Origin: a virus
Length of the DNA stretch: 64,000 bases
Direction: 5' to 3' (one strand)
IMG/VR virus record: IMGVR_UViG_3300021057_000274
Location: 124,001 to 188,000 of that record
Shown: piece by piece, positions 14,978 through 22,287 of the stretch
How positions within the stretch are numbered: the first letter of the stretch is position 1
How the letters are laid out: every line of letters starts with the position of its first letter
The notes under the pieces: generated by a model
Seen by the model: only the letters and a program-made list of their open reading frames with translations
The model's database searches: none
Told to the model about the DNA's origin: nothing
Made by a program: the position numbers and the translations under genes

Positions 14978-15615
14978 CCTTCAAGTACCGCCCGGAGTTC
15001 TTCGACCCGCGAGACATCGACGACGCCAAGAACATCATCCTCGGCTTCGACGACCTGGACCTGGCCAAGCGTTGGGAGCTTGAGACAGAGTGGCTCCGCG
15101 GGCTCTTCAAGGAGCTCAACACCTTTAGCCCTGACTCGAGAGTGCTCGACTTCGGCTGTGGGATCGGCCGGGTGACAAAGGTGCTGATCGAGGTCTTCGG
15201 TTGCAAGGTCTATGGGTATGACATCAGCCCACGGATGCTCGAGCACGCGGTGCCCTACGTCAACGACGCTCGCTTTCACCCGTCGTACGTCTCCCCCTTC
15301 TACCGCAAGAACGCGTTCACTCACGCGATCTCGATCTGGGCGCTCCAGCATAGCGTAAACAGCACGGCCGACATCATCATGATCTCGGAGTGCCTCAAGC
15401 CCGGCGGAGACCTGTTCGTCCTCGAGATGAACCGCAAGTGCGTGCCGATGCAGCCTCTTCCTAGCGGGCAGGCGTACTTTGATAACGGCGAGGACAACCG
15501 ACGCGAGCTCTTCAAGAGGTTCAACGTCGTACGCGAGGGAAAGCTTCCGCTCGGGGTTGCTCGTCAGGACATCGTTGACGCTAGCTGGTGGGCCCTCTTG
15601 AGAAAGAAGACATGA
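14974..15615 (+). CDS. Class I SAM-dependent methyltransferase
   Basis: 213 residues, GTG start. The SAM-binding motif I is VLDFGCGIGRVTKVL (about residues 56-70), followed by an acidic motif at GYDISPRMLEHA and a post-motif stretch around SECLKPGGDLFVLEMN, typical of small-molecule or protein methyltransferases of the Methyltransf_11/25 type. No DPPY/NPPY-type DNA amino-methyltransferase motif is visible, so it is probably not a DNA adenine or cytosine-N4 enzyme. Target unknown. It couples to the Nudix gene by ATGA. Confidence 0.8.
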   Translation: MTFKYRPEFFDPRDIDDAKNIILGFDDLDLAKRWELETEWLRGLFKELNTFSPDSRVLDFGCGIGRVTKVLIEVFGCKVYGYDISPRMLEHAVPYVNDARFHPSYVSPFYRKNAFTHAISIWALQHSVNSTADIIMISECLKPGGDLFVLEMNRKCVPMQPLPSGQAYFDNGEDNRRELFKRFNVVREGKLPLGVARQDIVDASWWALLRKKT

Positions 15616-16073
15616 AAAAGTTAGATCGCGATGACCTCTACGCGTCAGGTTACGTTCTCGGGTTCTACTTCTCTCCCAACGACGCCCGGCTAGTGATGAT
15701 CAAGAAGAAGCGACCCAAGCAACAGGCCAACAAGCTCAACGGTGTCGGAGGGAGAATCAAGGCTGGCGAGAGCCACCTCTCGGCCATGATCCGAGAGTTC
15801 GAGGAGGAGACCGGCGTCCGCGAGGAGACTTGGCGATACCACGGCGTCTACTCGCCTCTCCGCTCTAGGGACGTTTACATCCACGTCTTTTACGGCGTCG
15901 GAGACGTCACGAGATGCCGAACGATGACCGACGAGGAGGTCGTGATCATCGACCTCCAGAGAGAGCTAGGTGACGTCGTGCTAGTTTCCGGCGCTCCTGA
16001 GTGGATCTTCGAGTGCCGCTGTGAACTGGGAAAATATCCTCTCCGAAAGCCAGAAGTTAGAATCATCACCTAA
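15612..16073 (+). CDS. Nudix hydrolase
   Basis: 153 residues with a complete Nudix box: GRIKAGESHLSAMIREFEEE followed by TGV, matching Gx5Ex7REUxEExGU. The N-terminal part is the usual beta-strand lead (SGYVLGFYFSP). Nudix enzymes cleave nucleoside diphosphates linked to another group; phage members often act on dNTPs, ADP-ribose or capped RNA. A macro domain and this Nudix enzyme in one genome could work on ADP-ribose metabolites, which is inference. The ATG is the one coupled to the methyltransferase stop; an upstream GTG-type codon would lie inside it. Confidence 0.88.
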   Translation: MKKLDRDDLYASGYVLGFYFSPNDARLVMIKKKRPKQQANKLNGVGGRIKAGESHLSAMIREFEEETGVREETWRYHGVYSPLRSRDVYIHVFYGVGDVTRCRTMTDEEVVIIDLQRELGDVVLVSGAPEWIFECRCELGKYPLRKPEVRIIT

Positions 16074-16095
16074 CCGTAGACTCACAGGGAACATC

Positions 16096-16827
16096 TTGAA
16101 GCTCAATACGAATTCGATTTATCTGTTAGATCAGCTAGTGCAAACCGCGATGGTGGCAGGTCTCACTAAGCTGATCATCGAGAAGGACAAGATCCGTGGG
16201 ATCGACGCCAAGCAAACCGTCGCGTTAGTCTCGACGACGAACGTGCCAGATCTCGACGGAAAGCAAGCTGGCGTCACTCGTCTGAGCGAGCTCGCGGCGC
16301 GCATCTCCCTCGTCAAGTCTCAAGGTGACCTCTCGGTCGACGTCGTCGCCTCGACGGGAAATCCCAACGATGTCGCCGTCCTCGAGTTGAGCGCGGGCAA
16401 GACTCGAGCTCAGTACCGCTGCGCCGCGCTCGACGTAGTCAAGGCCGTGCCGAAGAACATCGCTGACACCCTCGTCTGGGAGATCAAGGTTGATTCCAAG
16501 CTGATCCAGGTGCTTGGTCAAGGAGTCTCGGCGATGGGAGCTGACTACGTCACGATCGCGTCCCCAGACGGCAACGTCGTCAAGGCGGAGTGCGTCGACG
16601 CTACCAAGGACGTCTTCTCGACTAACTTCGAAGATGCTCCAGTCTGGATCGGGGCAGGAGCGAAGGCATCCTCCTTCGTGCAGACCTATCCAGCGAAGAC
16701 GTTGCTCGCTCTCCTCAAGGAGACGAACAAGACCTCCAACCCGGTCTCGATGAAGTTGGGAGAGGGCGGCATCCTGTCGTTCAAGGTCAACGGATTCGAT
16801 CTCTTCGTCATCCCCAAGCAAGGGTAA
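16096..16827 (+). CDS. 45: Sliding clamp (T4 gp45-like)
   Basis: 243 residues from a TTG with AGGGA five bases before it. This start gives MKLNTNSIYLLDQLVQ, parallel to the T4 gp45 N-terminus MKLSKDTTALLKNF. An upstream GTG at 16021 would add 25 residues and overlap the Nudix gene. Length and alternating beta-strand pattern suit the gp45 trimeric clamp fold (T4 gp45 is 228 residues). The clamp tethers the polymerase and, in T4, is the activator of late transcription, consistent with the late promoter motifs here. The clamp-loader genes gp44/62 are not in this window. Confidence 0.8.
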   Translation: MKLNTNSIYLLDQLVQTAMVAGLTKLIIEKDKIRGIDAKQTVALVSTTNVPDLDGKQAGVTRLSELAARISLVKSQGDLSVDVVASTGNPNDVAVLELSAGKTRAQYRCAALDVVKAVPKNIADTLVWEIKVDSKLIQVLGQGVSAMGADYVTIASPDGNVVKAECVDATKDVFSTNFEDAPVWIGAGAKASSFVQTYPAKTLLALLKETNKTSNPVSMKLGEGGILSFKVNGFDLFVIPKQG

Positions 16828-16829
16828 CC

Positions 16830-17045
16830 ATGAAAAATCTCCAGAAGGGCGAAACCTCTAGCGGTGGCATCGGCGTTCTCGGACTCCTCGGAGTAGCTTT
16901 CGTCATTCTCAAGATCGTTGACGTCAAGCCGATCGGCGACTGGTCATGGTGGTGGGTAACCTCACCCTTCTGGGGCGGCTTTCTTCTCGCCGCGGTCATC
17001 ATCGGGATCCTCCTGGTAGCTTCTGCGATGACCGGGAGACGCTAG
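16830..17045 (+). CDS. Small two-span membrane protein (TMF-like)
   Basis: 71 residues. Two hydrophobic helices (about 14-29 and 46-66) flank an aromatic loop (GDWSWWWVTSPFW). Small proteins with this WSWWWVTSP loop are widespread in phages and bacteria and are often labelled transmembrane Fragile-X-F-like. Function unknown. The ATG stands two bases after the clamp stop; the TAG overlaps the next GTG. Confidence 0.65.
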   Translation: MKNLQKGETSSGGIGVLGLLGVAFVILKIVDVKPIGDWSWWWVTSPFWGGFLLAAVIIGILLVASAMTGRR

Positions 17046-17584
17046 TGGGCCTTCTCTCCAACCTCTGGCACAAATATCTCTGGGGCAAGGCTAAGCCCTG
17101 GGCCGACTTTCAGTATGACGCTCAGACCTCTAAGCTAGTCATCAAGAATTACAATGAAGCTTTCGTGCAAAAGCTCCGCAACGACCTAGGCACGGTCGCC
17201 GAGGGGAAGCCGGACGAGAAGGTAGTTCAGCTCTACGGCGACCGTGAGACGCTCGAGCACGAGGAGCCCAAGCTCGAGGTTCTTCACATGGGCGTCGACG
17301 AGAACGGCCACGTCAAGATGAAGCTCGACTGGAACAAGGCCTTCATCGATCACATCGCCAAGCATGGCTTTGCGTCTGAGAGCGAGGAGGAGTCAGTTCA
17401 AGCCTATCTCGCTAGCTTGACCATCGACGTCGCGGAAGAACAGGGTCTTCAAGCCCGCGCCCCGACGCTCGATGGTCTTCGTGAGGCCTTCCAGGAGATC
17501 GAGAAGACCGCCGCCGAGGAGCTGAGAGAGGCCGCGGACCAGGTCAAGAAGAGGCCGCGGCGGCGCGTTCAGAGGTCAGGGTGA
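17045..17584 (+). CDS. Hypothetical 179-aa protein
   Basis: GTG start overlapping the previous TAG. The N-terminus (MGLLSNLWHKYLWGKAKPWA) is Trp-rich and amphipathic. The middle is beta-like, and the C-terminal 60 residues form a charged helix ending with KKRPRRRVQRSG, a basic tail that could bind nucleic acid. Located between the clamp and the 5' nuclease and coupled to the latter (GTGA), so a replication role is possible but unproven. Confidence 0.6.
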   Translation: MGLLSNLWHKYLWGKAKPWADFQYDAQTSKLVIKNYNEAFVQKLRNDLGTVAEGKPDEKVVQLYGDRETLEHEEPKLEVLHMGVDENGHVKMKLDWNKAFIDHIAKHGFASESEEESVQAYLASLTIDVAEEQGLQARAPTLDGLREAFQEIEKTAAEELREAADQVKKRPRRRVQRSG

Positions 17585-18633
17585 GAGAGCCAAAGCGAGT
17601 CCTGATCTACGATGTCGCGAACGTCCTCTTCAGGGTAGCGGCGGTCCAGAAGTACTCTCCCTACGCGCGCGACGCGTCAGAGGAGGACATGGTCGGGCTG
17701 TGCATGCACATGGCTCTCTACTCGATCTACAAGTGGTTCGAGAAGTACCGCCCGGAGTTCGTCGTCTTCGCCTTCGAGGGCTCGAACAACTGGCGAAAGA
17801 AGTACACGGCCGAGACCTACGCTCGCAAGGCCTTTCAGTACAAGGGCAACCGGGTCATTGACCCGGCGATGAAGCACTACTACCAGCTGATTGACTCGTT
17901 CCGTGAGACGATCAAGGCTCACACGTCGATCTGCTGTTTACACATCGACACGATGGAGTGCGACGACGCGATCGCTGGCTATTGCCAGCTCAACGCTCAA
18001 GACGGCAAGGAGATCTTCATCGTCTCTGGAGATCGCGACTTCGTTCAGCTCCTCAAGCTCCCTGGAGTCAAGCTCGTCAACCCTGACGACGGCAAGCTTA
18101 GAAATCAGCCGGGTGACAAGCACTATCAACCCGACATCGACTACTGGCTCTTCGAGAAGTGCGTCCGCGGTGACATGGGTGACTATGTCCCCTCCGCCTA
18201 TCCGCGCGTCAGGGCGACCAAGATCAGGGAAGCCTACCAGAGCGAGTATGCTCGGATCAACTTCATGAACACGATCTGGACGGAGACCCTCGATGACGGC
18301 AAGACCGTCGCGCACCGGGTCGGTGACCTCTTCGAGCACAACGTGCTTCTCCTTGATCTCTACAAGCAACCAACTGAGGTACGGACAGCTCTGCTCCAAG
18401 CTGTGCAAGAGCAGTCCCAGACGCTAGGTCACTACTCTCACTTTCACTTTCTCCGCTTCCTCGACAAGCACCGCCTCGAGAAGGTGCGCGAGAACGCAGT
18501 CAGGTTCGTCGACATGTTTACCAACAACCAGCGCTTCCTCAAGGGCGAACAGATCCTCCAAACCACAAAGCCTCCAGTAAGAGAGGCGGAGGACTCGAAG
18601 CCCGCCCCGAGGGCCGGACTCTTGGAGTTTTGA
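17581..18633 (+). CDS. rnh: 5'-3' exonuclease / RNase H (T4 rnh, FEN family)
   Basis: 350 residues (T4 RNase H is 305). Acidic motifs of the PIN-like 5' nuclease fold are present: LIYDVANVLFR near the N-terminus, TMECDDAIAGYC at about 121-132, and FIVSGDRDFVQL soon after. The family removes RNA primers and flaps from Okazaki fragments using divalent metals. The protein ends PRAGLLEF; together with the polymerase's QRLLSFD this suggests a shared C-terminal clamp-binding peptide. GTG start by the GTGA overlap; the TGA overlaps the next ATG. Confidence 0.88.
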   Translation: MREPKRVLIYDVANVLFRVAAVQKYSPYARDASEEDMVGLCMHMALYSIYKWFEKYRPEFVVFAFEGSNNWRKKYTAETYARKAFQYKGNRVIDPAMKHYYQLIDSFRETIKAHTSICCLHIDTMECDDAIAGYCQLNAQDGKEIFIVSGDRDFVQLLKLPGVKLVNPDDGKLRNQPGDKHYQPDIDYWLFEKCVRGDMGDYVPSAYPRVRATKIREAYQSEYARINFMNTIWTETLDDGKTVAHRVGDLFEHNVLLLDLYKQPTEVRTALLQAVQEQSQTLGHYSHFHFLRFLDKHRLEKVRENAVRFVDMFTNNQRFLKGEQILQTTKPPVREAEDSKPAPRAGLLEF

Positions 18634-18803
18634 TGCTTCACCAACGTTACGCTCAAGCGATCTGTGACGCGCACGAGATCGACTCGTTGATGAGCGACTC
18701 AGAGGAGCGCGAGCTCCTCATCGCTAACAACCAGGATCTCTACTACGCGTACATCGCTCTTCTTCAAGTCGCGTACCCCGAAGATGAGAGATGGTACATT
18801 TGA
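18633..18803 (+). CDS. Hypothetical 56-aa protein
   Basis: Starts at the ATG overlapping the nuclease stop (TGATG). Acidic and helical with several tyrosines (LYYAYIALLQVAYPEDERWY). It is the last gene of the clamp-nuclease run. Codon usage agrees with neighbours. No family recognised. Confidence 0.5.
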   Translation: MLHQRYAQAICDAHEIDSLMSDSEERELLIANNQDLYYAYIALLQVAYPEDERWYI

Positions 18804-18854
18804 AAAAGCTCTTATTTATTCATCGTCTTCCTCTTGAGGTCAATCTATCTCCTC

Positions 18855-18863
18855 AATAAATAC
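18855..18863 (+). promoter_or_regulatory. T4-type late promoter motif (AATAAATAC), leadered
   Basis: Lies in the 107-base gap that follows the previous operon. It is 48 nt from the next ATG, and a strong CAGAGGAACT Shine-Dalgarno precedes that ATG. A TATTTA on the opposite strand at 18813-18818 has no gene to serve. Confidence 0.65.
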
Positions 18864-18910
18864 TCGCACAACAGCGGACCCCCGCTCAACATACGAGATC
18901 CAGAGGAACT

Positions 18911-19423
18911 ATGCCGAGAGGAGTTAAGAACCAACCTGCTGCCGAACAGCCGCAGCAACTAGCCGCTCCAGCTGCTCCACGTCGCTCGCCCGCCGACCTT
19001 GGTCGTCGCCTGCGTCCGACCAAGCTTCACCACGTCTTTCACTTCGACATCGCTGGAGACAACAAGTTCCGCGAGGTTGCGGTGGTCAAGATGGCCAAGA
19101 CCGCTGACGGCACGATCCAATCGGTGTACTACATCGACGTCGGGCTGTGCGACCAGGTCGACAAGGGACGCATGAAGACGATCGTCACGAGCGTACACGC
19201 CGACAAGTATGAGCTCTGGGACCTGCTCTCGCAGACCACGCTCAACAACGGCAAGAACGCTCTCGACTACTTTCACCAGCTCGTCAAGGTAGTGCACGGA
19301 CCCGGCGCGGTGACCTCAAGCCCGGCTAGTAGCCTCAGCCTGGTGCGCGCTGAGAGCGGCAACATGGTAGGATCTGAGTTCACGGATCCAGCCAGCGGCG
19401 CGGTCGACCCGACGCACAATTAA
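18911..19423 (+). CDS. Hypothetical late protein, 170 aa, monocistronic
   Basis: Soluble protein with a basic, Ala/Pro/Gln-rich N-terminus (PAAEQPQQLAAPAAPRRS) and a beta-rich core. It is flanked by a late promoter motif with a Shine-Dalgarno on one side and a strong intrinsic terminator on the other, so it is a stand-alone late transcript. Phage genes organised this way are often abundant virion components such as decoration proteins; that role is a guess. No family recognised. Confidence 0.7.
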   Translation: MPRGVKNQPAAEQPQQLAAPAAPRRSPADLGRRLRPTKLHHVFHFDIAGDNKFREVAVVKMAKTADGTIQSVYYIDVGLCDQVDKGRMKTIVTSVHADKYELWDLLSQTTLNNGKNALDYFHQLVKVVHGPGAVTSSPASSLSLVRAESGNMVGSEFTDPASGAVDPTHN

Positions 19424-19440
19424 GAAACATCATAAGCAGA

Positions 19441-19482
19441 GCGAGAGGCTCACTTCGGTGAGCCTCTCGCCTATTTGTCTTC
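19441..19482 (+). terminator. Strong intrinsic terminator with UUCG tetraloop
   Basis: A perfect 13-bp stem (GCGAGAGGCTCAC / GTGAGCCTCTCGC) closed by a TTCG loop and followed by CTATTTGTCTT. It ends the late gene at 18911. Confidence 0.9.
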
Positions 19483-19504
19483 CCTCTCCGTGATAAGATA
19501 CAAT
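19475..19504 (+). promoter_or_regulatory. Probable sigma70-type promoter, leaderless geometry
   Basis: TTGTCT, 18-nt spacer, TACAAT. The -10 hexamer ends 6 nt before the next ATG, so the start codon coincides with the expected +1. No Shine-Dalgarno is present. It overlaps the tail of the terminator. Confidence 0.5.
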
Positions 19505-19510
19505 CACAGC

Positions 19511-19831
19511 ATGTCTGACGCGCTCTACAAGGTCTTCAAGGAAGCTGGTCTCATCAGGGATCCTGAGAAGACAGCGGTCTCTCTAGATGAAGCGACCGAC
19601 GAGATGATTCGTCGCGCGATCGCTGAGGACCGAGTCAAAGATCTAGGCCACGACGCGCACGAGCTCATCAAAGACAGAATCAGAAAGAAGATCGACGAGG
19701 AACTCGCCAGGATCAAATATGAGAAGAAGATCTACGGCAACATCAAGAAAGCTAACGAAATCGATGATGAGGATGCCGGTGACTTCATCGACGAGGAAGA
19801 GTGGGAACTGGAGGACGAGAGACTAGACTAG
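19511..19831 (+). CDS. Acidic 106-aa protein
   Basis: Begins MSDALYKVFKEAGLIRDPEK and continues through a charged helical centre (IKDRIRKKIDEELARIKYE) to a very acidic C-terminus (FIDEEEWELEDERLD). Small acidic proteins that bind RNA polymerase, such as T4 gp33, share this general character, but I see no diagnostic match. The promoter immediately upstream suggests its own transcription by host polymerase, possibly as a leaderless mRNA. Function unknown. Confidence 0.65.
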   Translation: MSDALYKVFKEAGLIRDPEKTAVSLDEATDEMIRRAIAEDRVKDLGHDAHELIKDRIRKKIDEELARIKYEKKIYGNIKKANEIDDEDAGDFIDEEEWELEDERLD

Positions 19832-19922
19832 AGTACTAGCCCCGCTAGGGCAGATCATCATGACGATGATCTCACAAGCCATGGCTCAATCTACCGAGCC
19901 GCAACTCAAGGAGAAATCTTAC

Positions 19923-20633
19923 ATGAAACTGATCAGCAGCATGTGCTTCATCATCTCGATCATCATCACCGCCAGCGCCTTCACCTACTTGAAGGCTTAT
20001 CTAGTCCCAGAGAACGGCACGGCGGTCATCTACGTTCCAGGATCATCACACGGCGGACAACCAGTCACCGTGAAGCTCCCCGAGAACATGACCGCGAAGC
20101 AGCACGAGGTCTTGACCTTCGCGCTCAAGGTAGCTCAAGATGACGGGTACAAGAATCCTCGCTATCTCCAGGGAATCTTGATGCAAGAGTCTCACGCTTG
20201 CGCCGTCAAGGACTTTCGAGTGGCCGGCTTGACAAACAAGGTCGGAGACCGCTACTTCGGCTGCGGACAGATCAAGCTCGCCGCGGCGAGGGACGTGATG
20301 AGAGCGTACCCGACGATGTGGAGCTATCTCGACACGAGAACCGACGAGGAGCTCCAAGCTCGCCTGATCTTGGACAACGAGTTCAACATTCGGGTCGCGA
20401 GTAAATATGCTCTCCTGATGGGCATCAACCATGACCCCGCTCGAGCGATCACTCGCTACAACCTGGGTGAGGGCGGCGCGCAGAGCGTCAACCCACAGGA
20501 TCATCACTACACCTCTGGAGTGAAGAGACACGTCGATAGGCTTAATGTACCGGCCGAGCGGCGAAAGTTACAATCACATAATGCTTCTACTCCCGAAGTT
20601 TCTCTCCAGCTCGCACGAGCTGAGCGTCAATGA
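19923..20633 (+). CDS. Lytic transglycosylase-type endolysin with N-terminal anchor
   Basis: 236 residues. The hydrophobic segment at residues 3-22 (LISSMCFIISIIITASAFTY) is a signal anchor or signal-arrest-release sequence, so the enzyme can reach the periplasm. The catalytic domain resembles SLT-type lysozyme-fold enzymes: YLQGILMQESHACAVKDF with a likely catalytic Glu, then FGCGQIKLAAARDVM and AITRYNLGEGGA. It cleaves peptidoglycan. An ATG 63 bases upstream is in frame, but this ATG has AAGGAG nine bases before it. It is separate from the holin/spanin genes, which lie on the other strand. Confidence 0.75.
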   Translation: MKLISSMCFIISIIITASAFTYLKAYLVPENGTAVIYVPGSSHGGQPVTVKLPENMTAKQHEVLTFALKVAQDDGYKNPRYLQGILMQESHACAVKDFRVAGLTNKVGDRYFGCGQIKLAAARDVMRAYPTMWSYLDTRTDEELQARLILDNEFNIRVASKYALLMGINHDPARAITRYNLGEGGAQSVNPQDHHYTSGVKRHVDRLNVPAERRKLQSHNASTPEVSLQLARAERQ

Positions 20634-20651
20634 TCCTCGTCAGGTCTTCTC

Positions 20652-21668
20652 TTGATCCAGAGAGAAGACCTGGAACACCTCATCCGACGACATGTCGTTC
20701 TAGGAAAGAGGTCAGCTAAGGGGTACGAGAGCGTCAAGTGCGCCTCGTGCAACGATTACAAGTACAGAGGCGGATTCAAGTTTGAGGGCGGATCCGTCAT
20801 CTACAAGTGCTTCAACTGCGGAGTCAAGGGCGTCTACGACGGCGGCGAAGAGCTGTCTGCGAGGATGCGAGACATCCTCCTCGCCTTCGGCGTCCCTCGC
20901 GACGAGTTCGAAGCTAGCGTCAACGCTAAGTTCTACCAGGAGAAGCTGAGCGGCCTCTCTACCCCGATCAAGAAGAAGACCGGGATGCCGATCGTTGAGG
21001 TGCCGCTCCCGGAGCGCTCATTCGTCTGCACCGACATCAAGTCGCCTTGGTGCGACGTCGGGAGAGAGTATCTCCACCTGAGGGGGCTCTCATACATCGC
21101 AGATCACATGTTCGTCTCCGAGGACCCGAAGTACCTCGGAAGAATTATCATCCCGTGCTTCTTCCGGGATAGAATCATCTACTGGCAAGCTCGCGCCATG
21201 GACGACTCGGTGGGAGAGCGATACAAGAACCCGCTCGTCTCGACCGACAACGTCTTCTTCAACATGGACGAGCTCTATAGATATACAGATGAGCCCTTGT
21301 TTGTGACGGAGGGCTTCTTCGACGCCGCATCGATCGGAAGGTTAGCTGTCGCCCTCGCGGGAAGCAACCTCACCGAGTTTAAGCTCGACGAGCTGAAGAA
21401 AGCGGCCTCTCGACGGAAGGTGATCTTCGTCATCGACAAGGACTTGAACGGCTTCAATCTGGGGATGAGGGTCCTCGCGGCCGGGGTAAGCAACTTCTAC
21501 GTGGCTTGCTTCCCCGACAACATCGACGACGCCAACACCGCCCTCCAGAGGCTGGGCAAGCTTTGGATGCTCAACCACCTCGGCTCGACCGCGGTGAAGG
21601 GCTTCGAGGCAGAACTCTTGCTGCGCTTCAAGTATCAGCGAGAGCCTTCCTCGAAGCAGAGATCTTAG
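20652..21668 (+). CDS. 61: DNA primase (T4 gp61-like)
   Basis: 338 residues, close to T4 gp61 (342). An N-terminal zinc ribbon is formed by VKCASCNDYKY and YKCFNCGVKG. A toprim-like core follows, with PLFVTEGFFDAASIG (acidic metal site) and KVIFVIDKDLNG. The enzyme makes RNA primers for lagging-strand synthesis and works with the helicase encoded next. The start is a TTG with AGGT upstream; no ATG or GTG is better placed. The 3' end overlaps the antisense HNH gene by 41 bases. Confidence 0.87.
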   Translation: MIQREDLEHLIRRHVVLGKRSAKGYESVKCASCNDYKYRGGFKFEGGSVIYKCFNCGVKGVYDGGEELSARMRDILLAFGVPRDEFEASVNAKFYQEKLSGLSTPIKKKTGMPIVEVPLPERSFVCTDIKSPWCDVGREYLHLRGLSYIADHMFVSEDPKYLGRIIIPCFFRDRIIYWQARAMDDSVGERYKNPLVSTDNVFFNMDELYRYTDEPLFVTEGFFDAASIGRLAVALAGSNLTEFKLDELKKAASRRKVIFVIDKDLNGFNLGMRVLAAGVSNFYVACFPDNIDDANTALQRLGKLWMLNHLGSTAVKGFEAELLLRFKYQREPSSKQRS

Positions 21669-22287
21669 CTTTAGTTTCAGCAGACAATTTTCTCCCCTTA
21701 AGGTAGGAGTAGTCACGGCTTTTAGCTTTCATAGATATTTTAAGCTTGGCTTCTTCCGAATGTTTTGTGCCAAATCGTGGATTCGCTTCTCCGCGTTTAC
21801 CAAACATAGGGTGGTTTTCACCAGACATCTGAAGCTTTTGAGCTTTGGAGAGCTTTTTTCCGGTACGTGCTCCAGGCTTTCCAAAGAAAGGGTGATTTTC
21901 TCCAGACATCTTACGTCGATGCTCTTCGGACCATTTTCGCCCATGATGTAATTCTGAGAGAGCTTTGCTGAATTTTTGTCTTAAATTTTGATAGGTTCTA
22001 GAATTGATTTTCACTTCTCGTTGATGGATTCGATTTCGCCGCCTAGTCATACCAAAGGCCGCAAAGACCATCTTATTTTTGAACTTTCCTTCTACCATTT
22101 TTGTTAGCAAAATATGGCAGATGAAATGTTCTCTAGCAGTCAACTTGACAAGATTAGAAGAAGCATTTATTCCTCCAAGAGATTTTGGAAGGATGTGATG
22201 CTTTTCGGAATACCCGCTTGGAGAAAATTTCAATCGGTGATCAATGATCCGATAATACCACTTAGTATACTTGTTAAATAGAAACAT
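21628..22287 (-). CDS. HNH homing endonuclease with NUMOD3 repeats
   Basis: 219 residues on the strand opposite to primase and helicase. An HNH-type start is visible in YSEKHHILPKSLGG and LTAREHFICHILL. Downstream, repeated NUMOD3 DNA-binding motifs occur: MSGENHPFFGKPG, MSGENHPMFGKRG, a diverged NPRFGTKHSEEAK and GRKLSAETKAKIS. This is the layout of GIY-YIG/HNH homing enzymes of T4-like phages. The region is much more AT-rich than its flanks, a sign of recent arrival. The chosen ATG shares the CATG at 22285-22288 with the helicase start on the other strand. Confidence 0.88.
   Translation of the reverse strand: MFLFNKYTKWYYRIIDHRLKFSPSGYSEKHHILPKSLGGINASSNLVKLTAREHFICHILLTKMVEGKFKNKMVFAAFGMTRRRNRIHQREVKINSRTYQNLRQKFSKALSELHHGRKWSEEHRRKMSGENHPFFGKPGARTGKKLSKAQKLQMSGENHPMFGKRGEANPRFGTKHSEEAKLKISMKAKSRDYSYLKGRKLSAETKAKISASRKALADT
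22273..22281 (+). promoter_or_regulatory. TAAATAG motif before the helicase (GTTAAATAG)
   Basis: Five bases separate the motif from the helicase ATG, with no Shine-Dalgarno. It has the same geometry as the leaderless late class, although a helicase would be expected to be expressed early, so it may be fortuitous or a second, late promoter. It lies in the AT-rich edge of the HNH insertion. Confidence 0.4.
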
